NCBI GenBank assembly: GCA_050260375.1
Contig: JBLNCA010000024.1
Location: forward strand, 1 to 49,417
Direction: 5' to 3'
DNA: 49,417 bases
Source of the DNA: DTFZ01 sp050260375
Lineage (GTDB): Bacteria > Bacillota > Clostridia > Christensenellales > SZUA-584
Under the pieces are notes generated by a model. It was not told where the DNA came from and ran no database searches. It saw only the letters and a list, made by a program, of their open reading frames with translations. A program made the position numbers and the translations under genes. Shown here piece by piece: positions 23,656-31,400 of this stretch. Each line of letters starts with the position of its first letter. Position 1 is the first letter of the stretch.

Positions 23656-23958
23656 ATGACCGTGTCAAATCAGAAATACTTAAAGGCGATATACGTGCTG
23701 TCGCGCGGCGGCTGCGCCCGCGTAGTGGATATAGCGGACGCGCTGTCCGTATCGAAAGCGAGCGTTTCAAGCGCGTTGAAAAGGCTCGCAAGCAAAGGCC
23801 TTATAGAGCACAAGCCGTACGGCGATGTTAAGCTTACGGAAGCGGGCAGCAAAAAAGCAAAAGCCATTATCGACTCGTATGAGCGCATGAAGCGTTCCGC
23901 AGGCGATATAAAGCAGCTTCCCTCGGGACTCGAGTATCTGCTGGGCACGACTAGCTAG
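23656..23958 (+). CDS. Small DtxR/MarR-like HTH regulator
   Basis: A 100-residue protein with a winged helix-turn-helix (residues 1-70): NQKYLKAIYVLSRGGCARVVDIADALSVSKASVSSALKRLASKGLIEHKPYGDVKLTEAG. This is closest to the DNA-binding domain of DtxR/MntR metal-dependent repressors. The usual metal-binding and dimerisation domain is missing; only about 30 residues follow, with no obvious metal ligands. AAAGGAG precedes ATG. A short inverted repeat CAATA-N10-TATTG sits between its putative -35 and -10 and could be an autoregulatory operator. It is followed by the sigma factor gene after 31 bases. Confidence 0.72.
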   Translation: MTVSNQKYLKAIYVLSRGGCARVVDIADALSVSKASVSSALKRLASKGLIEHKPYGDVKLTEAGSKKAKAIIDSYERMKRSAGDIKQLPSGLEYLLGTTS

Positions 23959-23989
23959 CGGCAAAGCCAGTTTAAGTTAAGGGGACAGG

Positions 23990-24484
23990 ATGGCCGGCGT
24001 AGCGGAGATTTTTGCGGACGGATTCGTAAAATTCAAGAATTATCTCAAAGAAAGATTCTCATATTTAAGCGATGTCGACGCCGAAGATATAGTACAGCAG
24101 ACCGCGCTCTCCCTGCTCGGCCGCAGCGACGAAGAGGATACTGTTGAATACCTCTCTTCTTACATATACGCTTCGCTGCGCAACGGCGCTAAAAACATGT
24201 TCAGGAAACGCCGCCGGGAAGTGCTGAAAGACGATATAGACCGCGGCTTTGCGTCTTCCGCCGAGGACGAACTGGTAAATCGCGAGCTTTGGGAACAGAT
24301 AGAATTCGCGCTGTCGCAGCTCGATGAGAAATCGCGCTTCGTGTTTGAGCAGACGGAGTTTGAAGGCAAGAGCTACAAAGAGCTGTCCGAACTTACGGGC
24401 GAGCCGGTGGGCACGCTGCTTTCAAGAAAGAGCCGTGCGGCAAAGAAACTTATGATGATACTTGACGATTACAGAAAACTATAG
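23990..24484 (+). CDS. ECF-like sigma-70 family RNA polymerase sigma factor
   Basis: 164 residues with region 2 near residues 15-75 (LSDVDAEDIVQQTALSLLGR, then LRNGAKNMFRKRRRE, the -10 recognition and core-binding helices) and region 4 near 100-160 (LDEKSRFVFEQTEFEGKSYKELSELTGEPVGTLLSRKSRAAKKLM). There is no region 1 or 3, as in ECF sigmas. AAGGGGA precedes ATG. The next gene, ten bases downstream, is a small two-TM protein rather than a recognisable ZAS anti-sigma. Target promoters are unknown. Confidence 0.88.
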   Translation: MAGVAEIFADGFVKFKNYLKERFSYLSDVDAEDIVQQTALSLLGRSDEEDTVEYLSSYIYASLRNGAKNMFRKRRREVLKDDIDRGFASSAEDELVNRELWEQIEFALSQLDEKSRFVFEQTEFEGKSYKELSELTGEPVGTLLSRKSRAAKKLMMILDDYRKL

Positions 24485-24493
24485 GAGGAACAT

Positions 24494-24901
24494 ATGAACG
24501 ATAGATCATTTCTCCGCAGGGGCCCGCTGCGCGTAATAGCGGCGGTAATAACGGGAATTATCGCGGCGGCGGCGGTATCGCTGATTACCGCCGTGTTTGT
24601 GATGCTGCTTTGGAACTGGGTGGTGCCCGATATGTTCGGACTCGGCGTAATTGGATACTGGCAGGCGTTTGGCCTCGCGCTGCTTGTAAAGCTGCTGGCA
24701 GGCGGGTTCGCCAGGCGGCTCCCGCCTCCGCCCGGCAGGTGGCAAAAACACTGGAGAGAGCGCCGCTTCGGCAGGTTCTGCCTAGACAAGCGCTTTGACG
24801 AAGCCTACGAAGAATGGTGGGAAAGCGAAGGCTCCGCCGGCTTTGAAGAATACCTTAAAAAGAAGAAGCAGGAGCCTGGTACTGACAGTAAAGAGGAATA
24901 A
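24494..24901 (+). CDS. Small two-TM protein coupled to the sigma factor
   Basis: 135 residues. Two membrane segments (about 12-40 and 50-75) are followed by a cytosolic charged tail with PPPPGRWQKHWRERRFGRFCLDKRFDEAYEEWWESEGSAGF. The AGGAGG ribosome site and ten-base spacing to the sigma gene indicate an operon. By position it could be an anti-sigma factor, but it has neither a His-x3-Cys-x2-Cys zinc motif nor an obvious sigma-binding domain. I regard it as an uncharacterised partner. Confidence 0.7.
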   Translation: MNDRSFLRRGPLRVIAAVITGIIAAAAVSLITAVFVMLLWNWVVPDMFGLGVIGYWQAFGLALLVKLLAGGFARRLPPPPGRWQKHWRERRFGRFCLDKRFDEAYEEWWESEGSAGFEEYLKKKKQEPGTDSKEE

Positions 24902-24925
24902 CCCAAAAAAAGGCTGACATGAAAC

Positions 24926-24955
24926 TCATACAAGCCCTCTTATGAACATACACAT
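24926..24955 (+). promoter_or_regulatory. Candidate sigma-E promoter of spoIIID
   Basis: TCATACA (-35 like) - 14 bases - CATACACAT (-10 like; sigma-E consensus CATACAnT with one mismatch). Bacillus spoIIID is transcribed by sigma-E, and the spacing matches. The start would lie about 24961. Confidence 0.55.
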
Positions 24956-24980
24956 CTATAAACGATTCATAAGGGGGCTT
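24932..24980 (+). promoter_or_regulatory. 15-bp inverted repeat masking the spoIIID ribosome site
   Basis: AAGCCCTCTTATGAA (24932-24946) pairs with TTCATAAGGGGGCTT (24966-24980), one G-T pair, 19-base loop. The 3' arm contains the AAGGGGG ribosome site of spoIIID; the candidate sigma-E -10 box is in the loop. No adequate T-tract follows, so it is a poor terminator. Confidence 0.7.
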
Positions 24981-24985
24981 TGTTT

Positions 24986-25234
24986 ATGAAGGAATACATA
25001 GAAGACAGGGTAAAGCGCATTGCAGATTACATGCTGACGGAGGGCGCCACAGTGCGCCAGGCGGCGAAAGCTTTCGGGACAAGCAAATCTACGGTGCATA
25101 AGGATATGACGGAGCGGCTCAGCGTAATATCGCCGCATACCGCCAAAGAAGTGGCAAAAGTGCTGCGTAAAAACAAGGAGGAGCGGCATATAAGGGGCGG
25201 CGACGCCACAAGAAGAAAATATAAAAACATATGA
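24986..25234 (+). CDS. spoIIID: Sporulation transcription regulator SpoIIID
   Basis: SpoIIID is a mother-cell DNA-binding protein that re-programs the sigma-E regulon and prepares for sigma-K. The 82-residue form from ATG at 24986 (AAGGGGG eight bases upstream) reads MKEYIEDRVKRIADYMLTEG, then the HTH TVRQAAKAFGTSKSTVHKDMTERL (about residues 22-45) and a basic C-terminal segment (LRKNKEERHIRGGDATRRKYK). A nearby TTG start is less likely. The length equals the family norm. It is preceded by a candidate sigma-E promoter and a strong inverted repeat. Confidence 0.95.
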   Translation: MKEYIEDRVKRIADYMLTEGATVRQAAKAFGTSKSTVHKDMTERLSVISPHTAKEVAKVLRKNKEERHIRGGDATRRKYKNI

Positions 25235-25282
25235 GTTATTTTGAATTTTTGTACAGAAAAAATAGAATTTATGCAGGTTTGT

Positions 25283-25311
25283 TTGATAATGTAAACCCGG
25301 TGTTGTATAAT
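25283..25311 (+). promoter_or_regulatory. Sigma-A promoter of the 4-TM gene trio
   Basis: TTGATA - 17 bases - TATAAT, 38 bases before the ATG at 25350. Confidence 0.78.
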
Positions 25312-25349
25312 GCTTCCATAGTATTTACAACGCAAAAGGGGTGCGCAAT

Positions 25350-25691
25350 ATGAGAAAAACGGAGATGATATTCGGGCTATGCGCGGGCGCCGCGGGCATA
25401 GTGCTTGGCGTGCTGTCGCTCGTTTCGCTGCTGCCCTGGAAGGAGGCGGCTTTTGTATATCCCGAAACTCTGAAGGCTTACGCCGCCATATGCATTGCGG
25501 CAAACGCGCTGGGCGCCTTCGGAGCGCTTCTCGTTCGAAAGCGCAACATACCCGGGGCCGTTATCATGGCGGCCTCTATGCTCGCCGTTCTGTTTTTCGG
25601 TTTCCCCTGGCAGACGTTACCCGCCGTGCTGTATATAATAAGCGTCGTCATGGCGACGGTGCCCGTTAAGACAGCCGCGAATATAAACTAA
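25350..25691 (+). CDS. Four-TM membrane protein (trio member 1)
   Basis: 113 residues, almost entirely membrane: segments about 7-28, 42-60, 66-84 and 90-107. The ATG at 25350 has AAGGGGTG six bases upstream; the GTG at 25341 overlaps that site. I do not recognise a named family. It shares the layout TM1, short outer loop, TM2-4, with a basic RKRN stretch between TM2 and TM3, with the next two genes, and is the minimal form of the three. The next start lies 12 bases downstream. A clear sigma-A promoter is at 25283-25311. Confidence 0.68.
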   Translation: MRKTEMIFGLCAGAAGIVLGVLSLVSLLPWKEAAFVYPETLKAYAAICIAANALGAFGALLVRKRNIPGAVIMAASMLAVLFFGFPWQTLPAVLYIISVVMATVPVKTAANIN

Positions 25692-25703
25692 GGAGGGAGT
25701 TAA

Positions 25704-26321
25704 GTGAACAAGGCAGGCTATATTGTAAGCCTAATCGGCGGCGTGCTCGCCGTCGTGTTTTCCCTGCTGCTTCTGATTACCGGCCCGGTGCTGTTCGCGG
25801 GCAGAGACGTTTCGCGCTTTTATACGCGAAATCAGGACAAGCTCGACGAAATGTGGACGGACATAGGCGATTATTACGGCGTCCCGCAGTTTTTAAAGGG
25901 CGACCTTGACGGCTATATCGACGGATACGCTGAAATATTGGGCACTATAGACGGCGACGACTTAAGGGATATAGGCGAGCAACATAATGAAGAAGCGTTC
26001 CGCGACGCCGCCCGTCTATACGAAGACCTGGACGCGTATATCCCCAAGCTTAAGCTCAGCGTAATCATCTGCGTCGCGGCGTCCGTAATAGCGCTGATAG
26101 GCGCAGAGGCCGCGCGCAGGTTTCGCGTAGCGGGCGGGGTGATGGTTATATCGGGCGGGGCTTTTACGCTGATATTCAGCCTCGTCGCAAGCTCAATAGT
26201 TCCGATGGCGCTGGCGTCGCTGCTGCTTATACTGGGCGGCGTGCTGCAGATAGTAAGACAAAAAGACGTTGCTACGGCAACAGGCCAGTGCGCAGCCCCT
26301 GCGGGAGGTGTACAGCAATGA
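25704..26321 (+). CDS. Four-TM membrane protein (trio member 2)
   Basis: 205 residues starting at GTG (AAGGAGG seven bases upstream). TM1 is about 4-31. An outer domain of about 85 residues follows (SRFYTRNQDKLDEMWTDIG..DLDAYIPKLK), acidic and probably helical. TM2-4 lie about 119-190, with RRFRVAGGVMVISGGAFTLIFS between. The short C-terminal tail is Gln/Ala-rich. It overlaps the next gene by four bases. Its last two membrane segments resemble those of member 3 (GGxMxLISALxLxL), so these are probably diverged tandem duplicates. Function unknown. Confidence 0.68.
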   Translation: MNKAGYIVSLIGGVLAVVFSLLLLITGPVLFAGRDVSRFYTRNQDKLDEMWTDIGDYYGVPQFLKGDLDGYIDGYAEILGTIDGDDLRDIGEQHNEEAFRDAARLYEDLDAYIPKLKLSVIICVAASVIALIGAEAARRFRVAGGVMVISGGAFTLIFSLVASSIVPMALASLLLILGGVLQIVRQKDVATATGQCAAPAGGVQQ

Positions 26322-27139
26322 AAAAAGTCGCATTTGCACTCGGGTATGCGGGAGGCATACTCGCTCTGATACTATCCCTGCTGATGATATTCACGGTGCC
26401 TGTCGGCCTTGTAACGCAGGCTATTGAGGATATTAAGTACGATTTGAAGAACGAAAACATCGTCGCGTTCAACGAGATAGCGCTCGCTATGCGCGAGCAG
26501 GGCGTGGCGGATTTAAGCGAAAGCAGCATTACAGAGTTCGCGCGCAGCGTCGCAAAAAACAGCGAAGTGCTGAATGACGAGTACGTATACGTTGATACGG
26601 TTGAGTTCACGTATGAATTAGCCGTGCACGGCATAATATCCGCTATACTCGTTGGCATGTCGATACTCTTTTCGCTGCTGGCGTTTATAGGCGCTCTGGT
26701 CACGCGAAAAGCCCCTATGGGCGGAGGCATAATGATGCTTATTTCGGCGCTGGTTCTCGTGCTTTGCGCTATTTATACCGAAACGGTCGTGCCAATGGTA
26801 GCCGCCTCGCTTTTGCTGACTGCCGCATGCATAATAGCGTTCGTGCCGGAGCAGACAAAAGCGTACGCGCACGCGCGCCGCGCGCGTCATCTTGCGCCGC
26901 AGATTCCGCCCTTCCCGCAGGCTGCCCCGACAGAATTCCAGGCTTTCCCGCCCGCGGCTGTGCAATATCCCGAACAGCAGCATATTCAGCCGCAGCCGCA
27001 AGTTGCGCAAGGCGTTCCCGCCGCGCCGGAGCCTTTGGAAGCATCTATGACGGAGCCCAAACCCGACGTGCCGTTCCCCGACGAGGAGGTGCAGCTTTTT
27101 ACGCCGCATACCGAGGAGGGCGAAACAATAAAAGAATAA
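26318..27139 (+). CDS. Four-TM membrane protein with proline-rich tail (trio member 3)
   Basis: 273 residues from ATG at 26318 (GGAGGTG upstream; ATGA overlap). TM1 is about 5-30, then an outer loop of about 75 residues, then TM2-4 about 106-185 (RKAPMGGGIMMLISALVLVLCAIY). The cytoplasmic C-terminus (about 190-273) is low-complexity Pro/Gln/Ala followed by an acidic end (PFPDEEVQLF..EEGETIKE). Of the trio it has the longest tail, a likely protein-binding extension. A palindromic repeat begins four bases after its stop codon. No family name recognised. Confidence 0.68.
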   Translation: MKKVAFALGYAGGILALILSLLMIFTVPVGLVTQAIEDIKYDLKNENIVAFNEIALAMREQGVADLSESSITEFARSVAKNSEVLNDEYVYVDTVEFTYELAVHGIISAILVGMSILFSLLAFIGALVTRKAPMGGGIMMLISALVLVLCAIYTETVVPMVAASLLLTAACIIAFVPEQTKAYAHARRARHLAPQIPPFPQAAPTEFQAFPPAAVQYPEQQHIQPQPQVAQGVPAAPEPLEASMTEPKPDVPFPDEEVQLFTPHTEEGETIKE

Positions 27140-27142
27140 GAT

Positions 27143-27185
27143 ATTTACACCCCATCAAGCCTCGCGTCTTGCTGGGGACCCCGTA
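27143..27185 (+). repeat. Palindromic repeat copy D
   Basis: ATTTACACCCCATCAAG - CCTCGCGT - CTTGCTGGGG - ACCCCGTA. Starts four bases after the stop codon of the preceding gene and abuts copy E in direct tandem. Confidence 0.78.
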
Positions 27186-27228
27186 TACACACCCCAACAA
27201 GTCTCACGACTTGTTGGGGGCCCCGTTA
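27186..27228 (+). repeat. Palindromic repeat copy E
   Basis: TACACACCCCAACAAGT - CTCACG - ACTTGTTGGGG - GCCCCGTTA. A perfect 11-bp stem; the loop TCTCACG is the same as in copy A at 788. Confidence 0.78.
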
Positions 27229-27234
27229 TTTATG

Positions 27235-27266
27235 CTTGCCCCGGGCTTTTCTCCGGGGTAAGTTTT
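27235..27266 (+). terminator. Terminator of the 4-TM gene trio
   Basis: CTTGCCCCGG/CCGGGGTAAG (one G-T pair, 8-base loop) followed by TTTT. Third hairpin in a row after 27139. Confidence 0.65.
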
Positions 27267-27381
27267 ACAATTAATTCATAGTTTTATCGCGCAAATTAAG
27301 GTTATAATTATATTGTAGATGATGTATCCTAAAAGTTGCTATCATATATCCGTTTTTCAGGTGGAAAGGAGATCATCATCT

Positions 27382-28383
27382 ATGATTCTTGTGACGGGAG
27401 CGGGCGGCCATATCGGCAACGTGCTCGTTAAATACTTATATTCCAAAGGCCTTAGAGACCTTCGTCTTTTCGTTCAGGAAAACGAAGATGTTTCCCATAT
27501 CCAAAAGTATGCCAAAGAAATAGTGCGGGGCGATATACGCGACAGCTACGCCGTCTCTTCTGCGGTGCGCGGCTGCGAGTATGTTTTTCATCTCGCCGGC
27601 CTCGTTAAGATATCGGGAATACATAAAAAGATAATATTTGACGTAAACGTGGGCGGAACGAAGAACGTCGTGCAGGCGTGCCTTGAAAAGGGCGTTAAGC
27701 GGCTGCTGCACGTTTCGAGCGTTCACGCGCTCAAAGTTCCCAAAGAAGGGCTCATTGACGAGTCGCTCGATTCGGACATAAACAACCTCTACGGCGCGTA
27801 CGCGAAGTCAAAAGCGATGGCCACGATAGAGGTGATGAACGCGATACAAAAAGGCCTCGACGCGGTGATAGTGTTCCCCACGGGCGTAATAGGGCCGTAT
27901 GACTTTCGTTCGTCCTATACCGGCAGCGCGATAAGAGGATACATAGACGCGAAAAAGACGCAGTATTACTTCGACGGCAAATACGATTTTGTGGACGTGC
28001 GCGACGTCGCTGACGGCATATACCGAGCCTGGAAGTACGGCGAGAAGGGACAGGGCTATATTATATCGGGCAGCGTTTCCAGCCTCGAGCAGATAATAGA
28101 CGCCGTAGAGCAGACTACCGGCCATGCGATAAAGCGCAAAAAGGTGCCCGCCTTCCTTGTGAAAGCCGTGGCGCTGCTGGCTCCGGCCTATTACGCGGCC
28201 ATGCGCAAGAAGCCAATACTGTCGAAGTACTCGATAGACGTGCTCATGTCCAACTCGGATATATCGAGCGAAAAGGCGCGAAAGGCATTGGGCTACAAAC
28301 CCCGCCCGCTGTCAAAGACTATTAAAGACATGGTAAGGTGGCACAGGGCGTTTAAAAAAAGCAAGAACAGTATCATTATATAG
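27382..28383 (+). CDS. NAD(P)-dependent epimerase/dehydratase (extended SDR)
   Basis: 333 residues from ATG at 27382 (AAAGGAGA nine bases upstream). The Rossmann motif TGAGGHIG (about 5-12), DIRD near residue 51, HLAG, the catalytic YxxxK as YGAYAKSKA (about 139-147) and FPTGVIGP are all present, as in DFR-like or 3-beta-HSD-like extended SDRs. The C-terminus is basic and hydrophobic (KVPAFLVKAVALLAPAYYA), possibly membrane-associated. It is monocistronic with its own bidirectional terminator at 28394-28425. The sugar, flavonoid or sterol-like substrate is unknown. Confidence 0.88.
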   Translation: MILVTGAGGHIGNVLVKYLYSKGLRDLRLFVQENEDVSHIQKYAKEIVRGDIRDSYAVSSAVRGCEYVFHLAGLVKISGIHKKIIFDVNVGGTKNVVQACLEKGVKRLLHVSSVHALKVPKEGLIDESLDSDINNLYGAYAKSKAMATIEVMNAIQKGLDAVIVFPTGVIGPYDFRSSYTGSAIRGYIDAKKTQYYFDGKYDFVDVRDVADGIYRAWKYGEKGQGYIISGSVSSLEQIIDAVEQTTGHAIKRKKVPAFLVKAVALLAPAYYAAMRKKPILSKYSIDVLMSNSDISSEKARKALGYKPRPLSKTIKDMVRWHRAFKKSKNSIII

Positions 28384-28393
28384 GAATATGTGA

Positions 28394-28425
28394 AAGGCTG
28401 CGTATACGACACGCAGCCTTTTCTT
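28394..28425. terminator. Bidirectional terminator
   Basis: AAGGCTGCGT/ACGCAGCCTT, 7-base loop, then TTTTCTT on the plus strand; it serves the SDR gene and possibly the converging giant gene. Confidence 0.8.
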
Positions 28426-28445
28426 ATATATCAAACAACCGCAGC

Positions 28446-31400
28446 CTATAATACCTGCTTCGCTTCCGATGCGCTTTTTTTATGCTGTCCCGGCTCTTTC
28501 TGCGACTTTGCTATCTTTTCCTGAGCTAGCGAAAGCATCAGCTTTATACGGTTAAGCTGGTTTACCTCGCTCGCGCCCGGGTCGTAGTCTATCGCAACAA
28601 TGTTAGCCTCGGGAAACTTTGCGCGTATAGGCTGTATCACGCCCTTGCCCACAATATGGTTGGGCAGGCAGGCAAACGGCTGCACGCACACTATGCCGTC
28701 CGCGCCTTCTTTCAGCAGCTCCGCCATCTCGCCCGTCAGAAACCAGCCTTCGCCCGTCTGGTTGCCCAGTGAAAGGAACTCGGCCGCAGCCCTCGCCTTT
28801 TCGCTTATATACGACGGCGGGGAGAAGCGCTTGCTGTTTTGCAGCACGCGCCGCATCAGCTTGCGCGAATTCTCTATTATCGATATCGCTGCATTGCCGA
28901 AGTGCGCGAAAAGCTTCGGACGACCCAGCTTATCGTGCTTGAAGTTCATGTTGTAAGCGCAGTAAAGCAAAAAGTCTATAAGGTCGGGCACCTTCACTTC
29001 CGCGCCCTCGTCCTCCAGCACCTTAATTATCTGGTTGTTAGCCGTAGGATGATATTTTACGAGTATCTCCCCTACAACGCCTATCACGGGCTTCCTCTTC
29101 TCCACGACGGGTATGTTGTCGAATTCCTTTACCATCTCGACTATGCTGCGCTTAAAAAGCCGCCCGTTAAGCCTCTTTATATTCTCTATCGCTATGCCGC
29201 GCCACTTTTGCAGCGCCCTGTCGGCGTCGCCCTTGTTTAATTCATACGGCCGCGTGGCAAGCGTTAGCCTGTTAAGCAGGTCGCCGTATATCATAGCTCT
29301 CATTGCGCGCTTTAAAAGCCTCAGCGTTATCTTAAAGCCCGGATGTTTCTCTATGCCGCCCGCGCTTAAGGATATCACGGGTATATTGCCGTATCCGGCG
29401 TCCTTTAGCGCTTTCCTTATAAAGCTTATATAGTTGGACGCCCGGCATCCCCCGCCAGTCTGAGATATTATGCACGCGAGCTTATTCGTGTCGTATCTGC
29501 CCGACTTTACAGCCTCAATAAGCTGCCCTGTAACCAATATCGACGGATAGCACGCGTCGTTGTTTACGTACTTAAGGCCTTCCTCTACCGCCGTCCTGTC
29601 CACCGACGGCAGCAGCTCAAACCTGTACCCCGAAGCGGTGAACGCCGCGCGCAAAAAGTCGAAGTGTATCGGCGACATCTGCGGGGAAAGTATAGTGTAT
29701 TCCTTCCGCATGAACTTTTCGAACACAACCTTCTTATATTCGACGGCCTTGCCTTTTACCGCCTCCGCTATGCCCAGCAGGCCCTTTTTGCCGACGCGCT
29801 CGGATATAGCCGCAGCGAGCGAGCGCAGCCGTATCTTTATCGCGCCCGTATTGCTTATCTCGTCTATCTTTATAAGCGTATATATCTTGCCGTAAGCCTT
29901 GATTATCTCCTGCACCTGGTCGGTGACTACGGCGTCAATGCCGCAGCCGAACGAATTAAGCTGCACAAGCTCAAGCCCCGGAACTCTGCCCGCAAGGTGA
30001 GCCGCCGAGTATATGCGCGTATGGTACACCCATTGGTCGAGCACGCGTATCGGCCTGTAATCGCCTAGGTGCGCCACGCTCTGCTCGGTAAGCACCGCAA
30101 AACCCAGCGACGTTACTATTGACGATATGCCGTGGTTTATCTCCGGGTCGATATGGTACGGCCGCCCGCCGAGTATTATCGCCTTTAATTCGCCGCGCTT
30201 TACCCTTGCCACTATCTTTTCGCCCTGATGCCGTATATCGCTTTGGAACCTAAGCTTTTCCTGCCACGCCAGCTTCGCGGCTCTTTTTACCTCCGCCGCC
30301 GGTATCTGCGGAAACTCCTCCACGAGCCTTTTTTTAAGCTTTCCTATTTTGTCCATAGGCAAAAACGGCATCAGCAGAGTTACGCCGTTTTCCTTTATCT
30401 CGGGCATGTTGTTCTTAATGTTCTCGGCGTACGACGTTACTATAGGGCAGTTGTAGTTGTTGTCCGATTTCTTCTGCTCCTTCTTCTCATACGGCACGCA
30501 CGGGAAGAATATCGTCTTTACTCCGGCGTCAATCAGCTTTCTTACCGCGCCGTGCGCTATCTTCGCAGGATAGCACAGGGATTCCGACGGTATGCTCTCT
30601 ATGCCCGCCGTATATACCGAGCGCGACGAGCGCGGAGAAAGCACAACCCTGTACGAAAGCTCGGTAAAGAACGTGTGCCAGAACGGGTAGTTTTCGTACA
30701 TGCCGAGTACTCGCGGTATGCCTATCTCGCCCCGCGTTGCCTCTTCCTTGCTTAGCGGCTTATACGAGAACAGCCTGTTGTACGTGTATTCGTACATATC
30801 GGGCAGCTTGTTTCTCTCTTCGCTCTGCCCCGCGCCCCGCTCGCAGCGGTTGCCGGATATGAACCTGCGCCCGTCGCCGAAATCATTTATCGTAAAGCGG
30901 CAGTTGTTCTCGCACCTGCCGCAGCGCGCGTTCTTCTTGGTTATCCGCATGGCGCCCAGCGCTTCTTTTGAAAGCACGGAGGATACCGCTCCCTTCGGGC
31001 ACCTTTGCTTTGCTATCAGCGCCGCGCCGTAAGCGCCCATAAGCCCCGCAACAGCCGGCCGCACGACTTCGCGCTTTGAGAGCAGCTCGAGAGCTCGCAG
31101 CACGGCGTCGTTGAGGAACGTGCCGCCCTGCACGACTATCCCCTTGCCCAAGTCCTCGGCGTTTTTGAGCTTTATTACCTTGTACAGCGCGTTCTTTATC
31201 ACGGAGTACGACAGCCCGGCCGATATTGCGCCCAGCGTTGCGCCTTCCTTCTGCGCCTGCCGTACCTTGGAGTTCATGAACACAGTGCACCTGCTGCCAA
31301 GGTCCACCGGCTGCGGCGCAAACAGCGCCTGCTGCACAAACTCCTCCAGGCTTACACCCAGCGACGCGGCGAACGTTTCGAGGAACGAGCCGCAGCCCGA

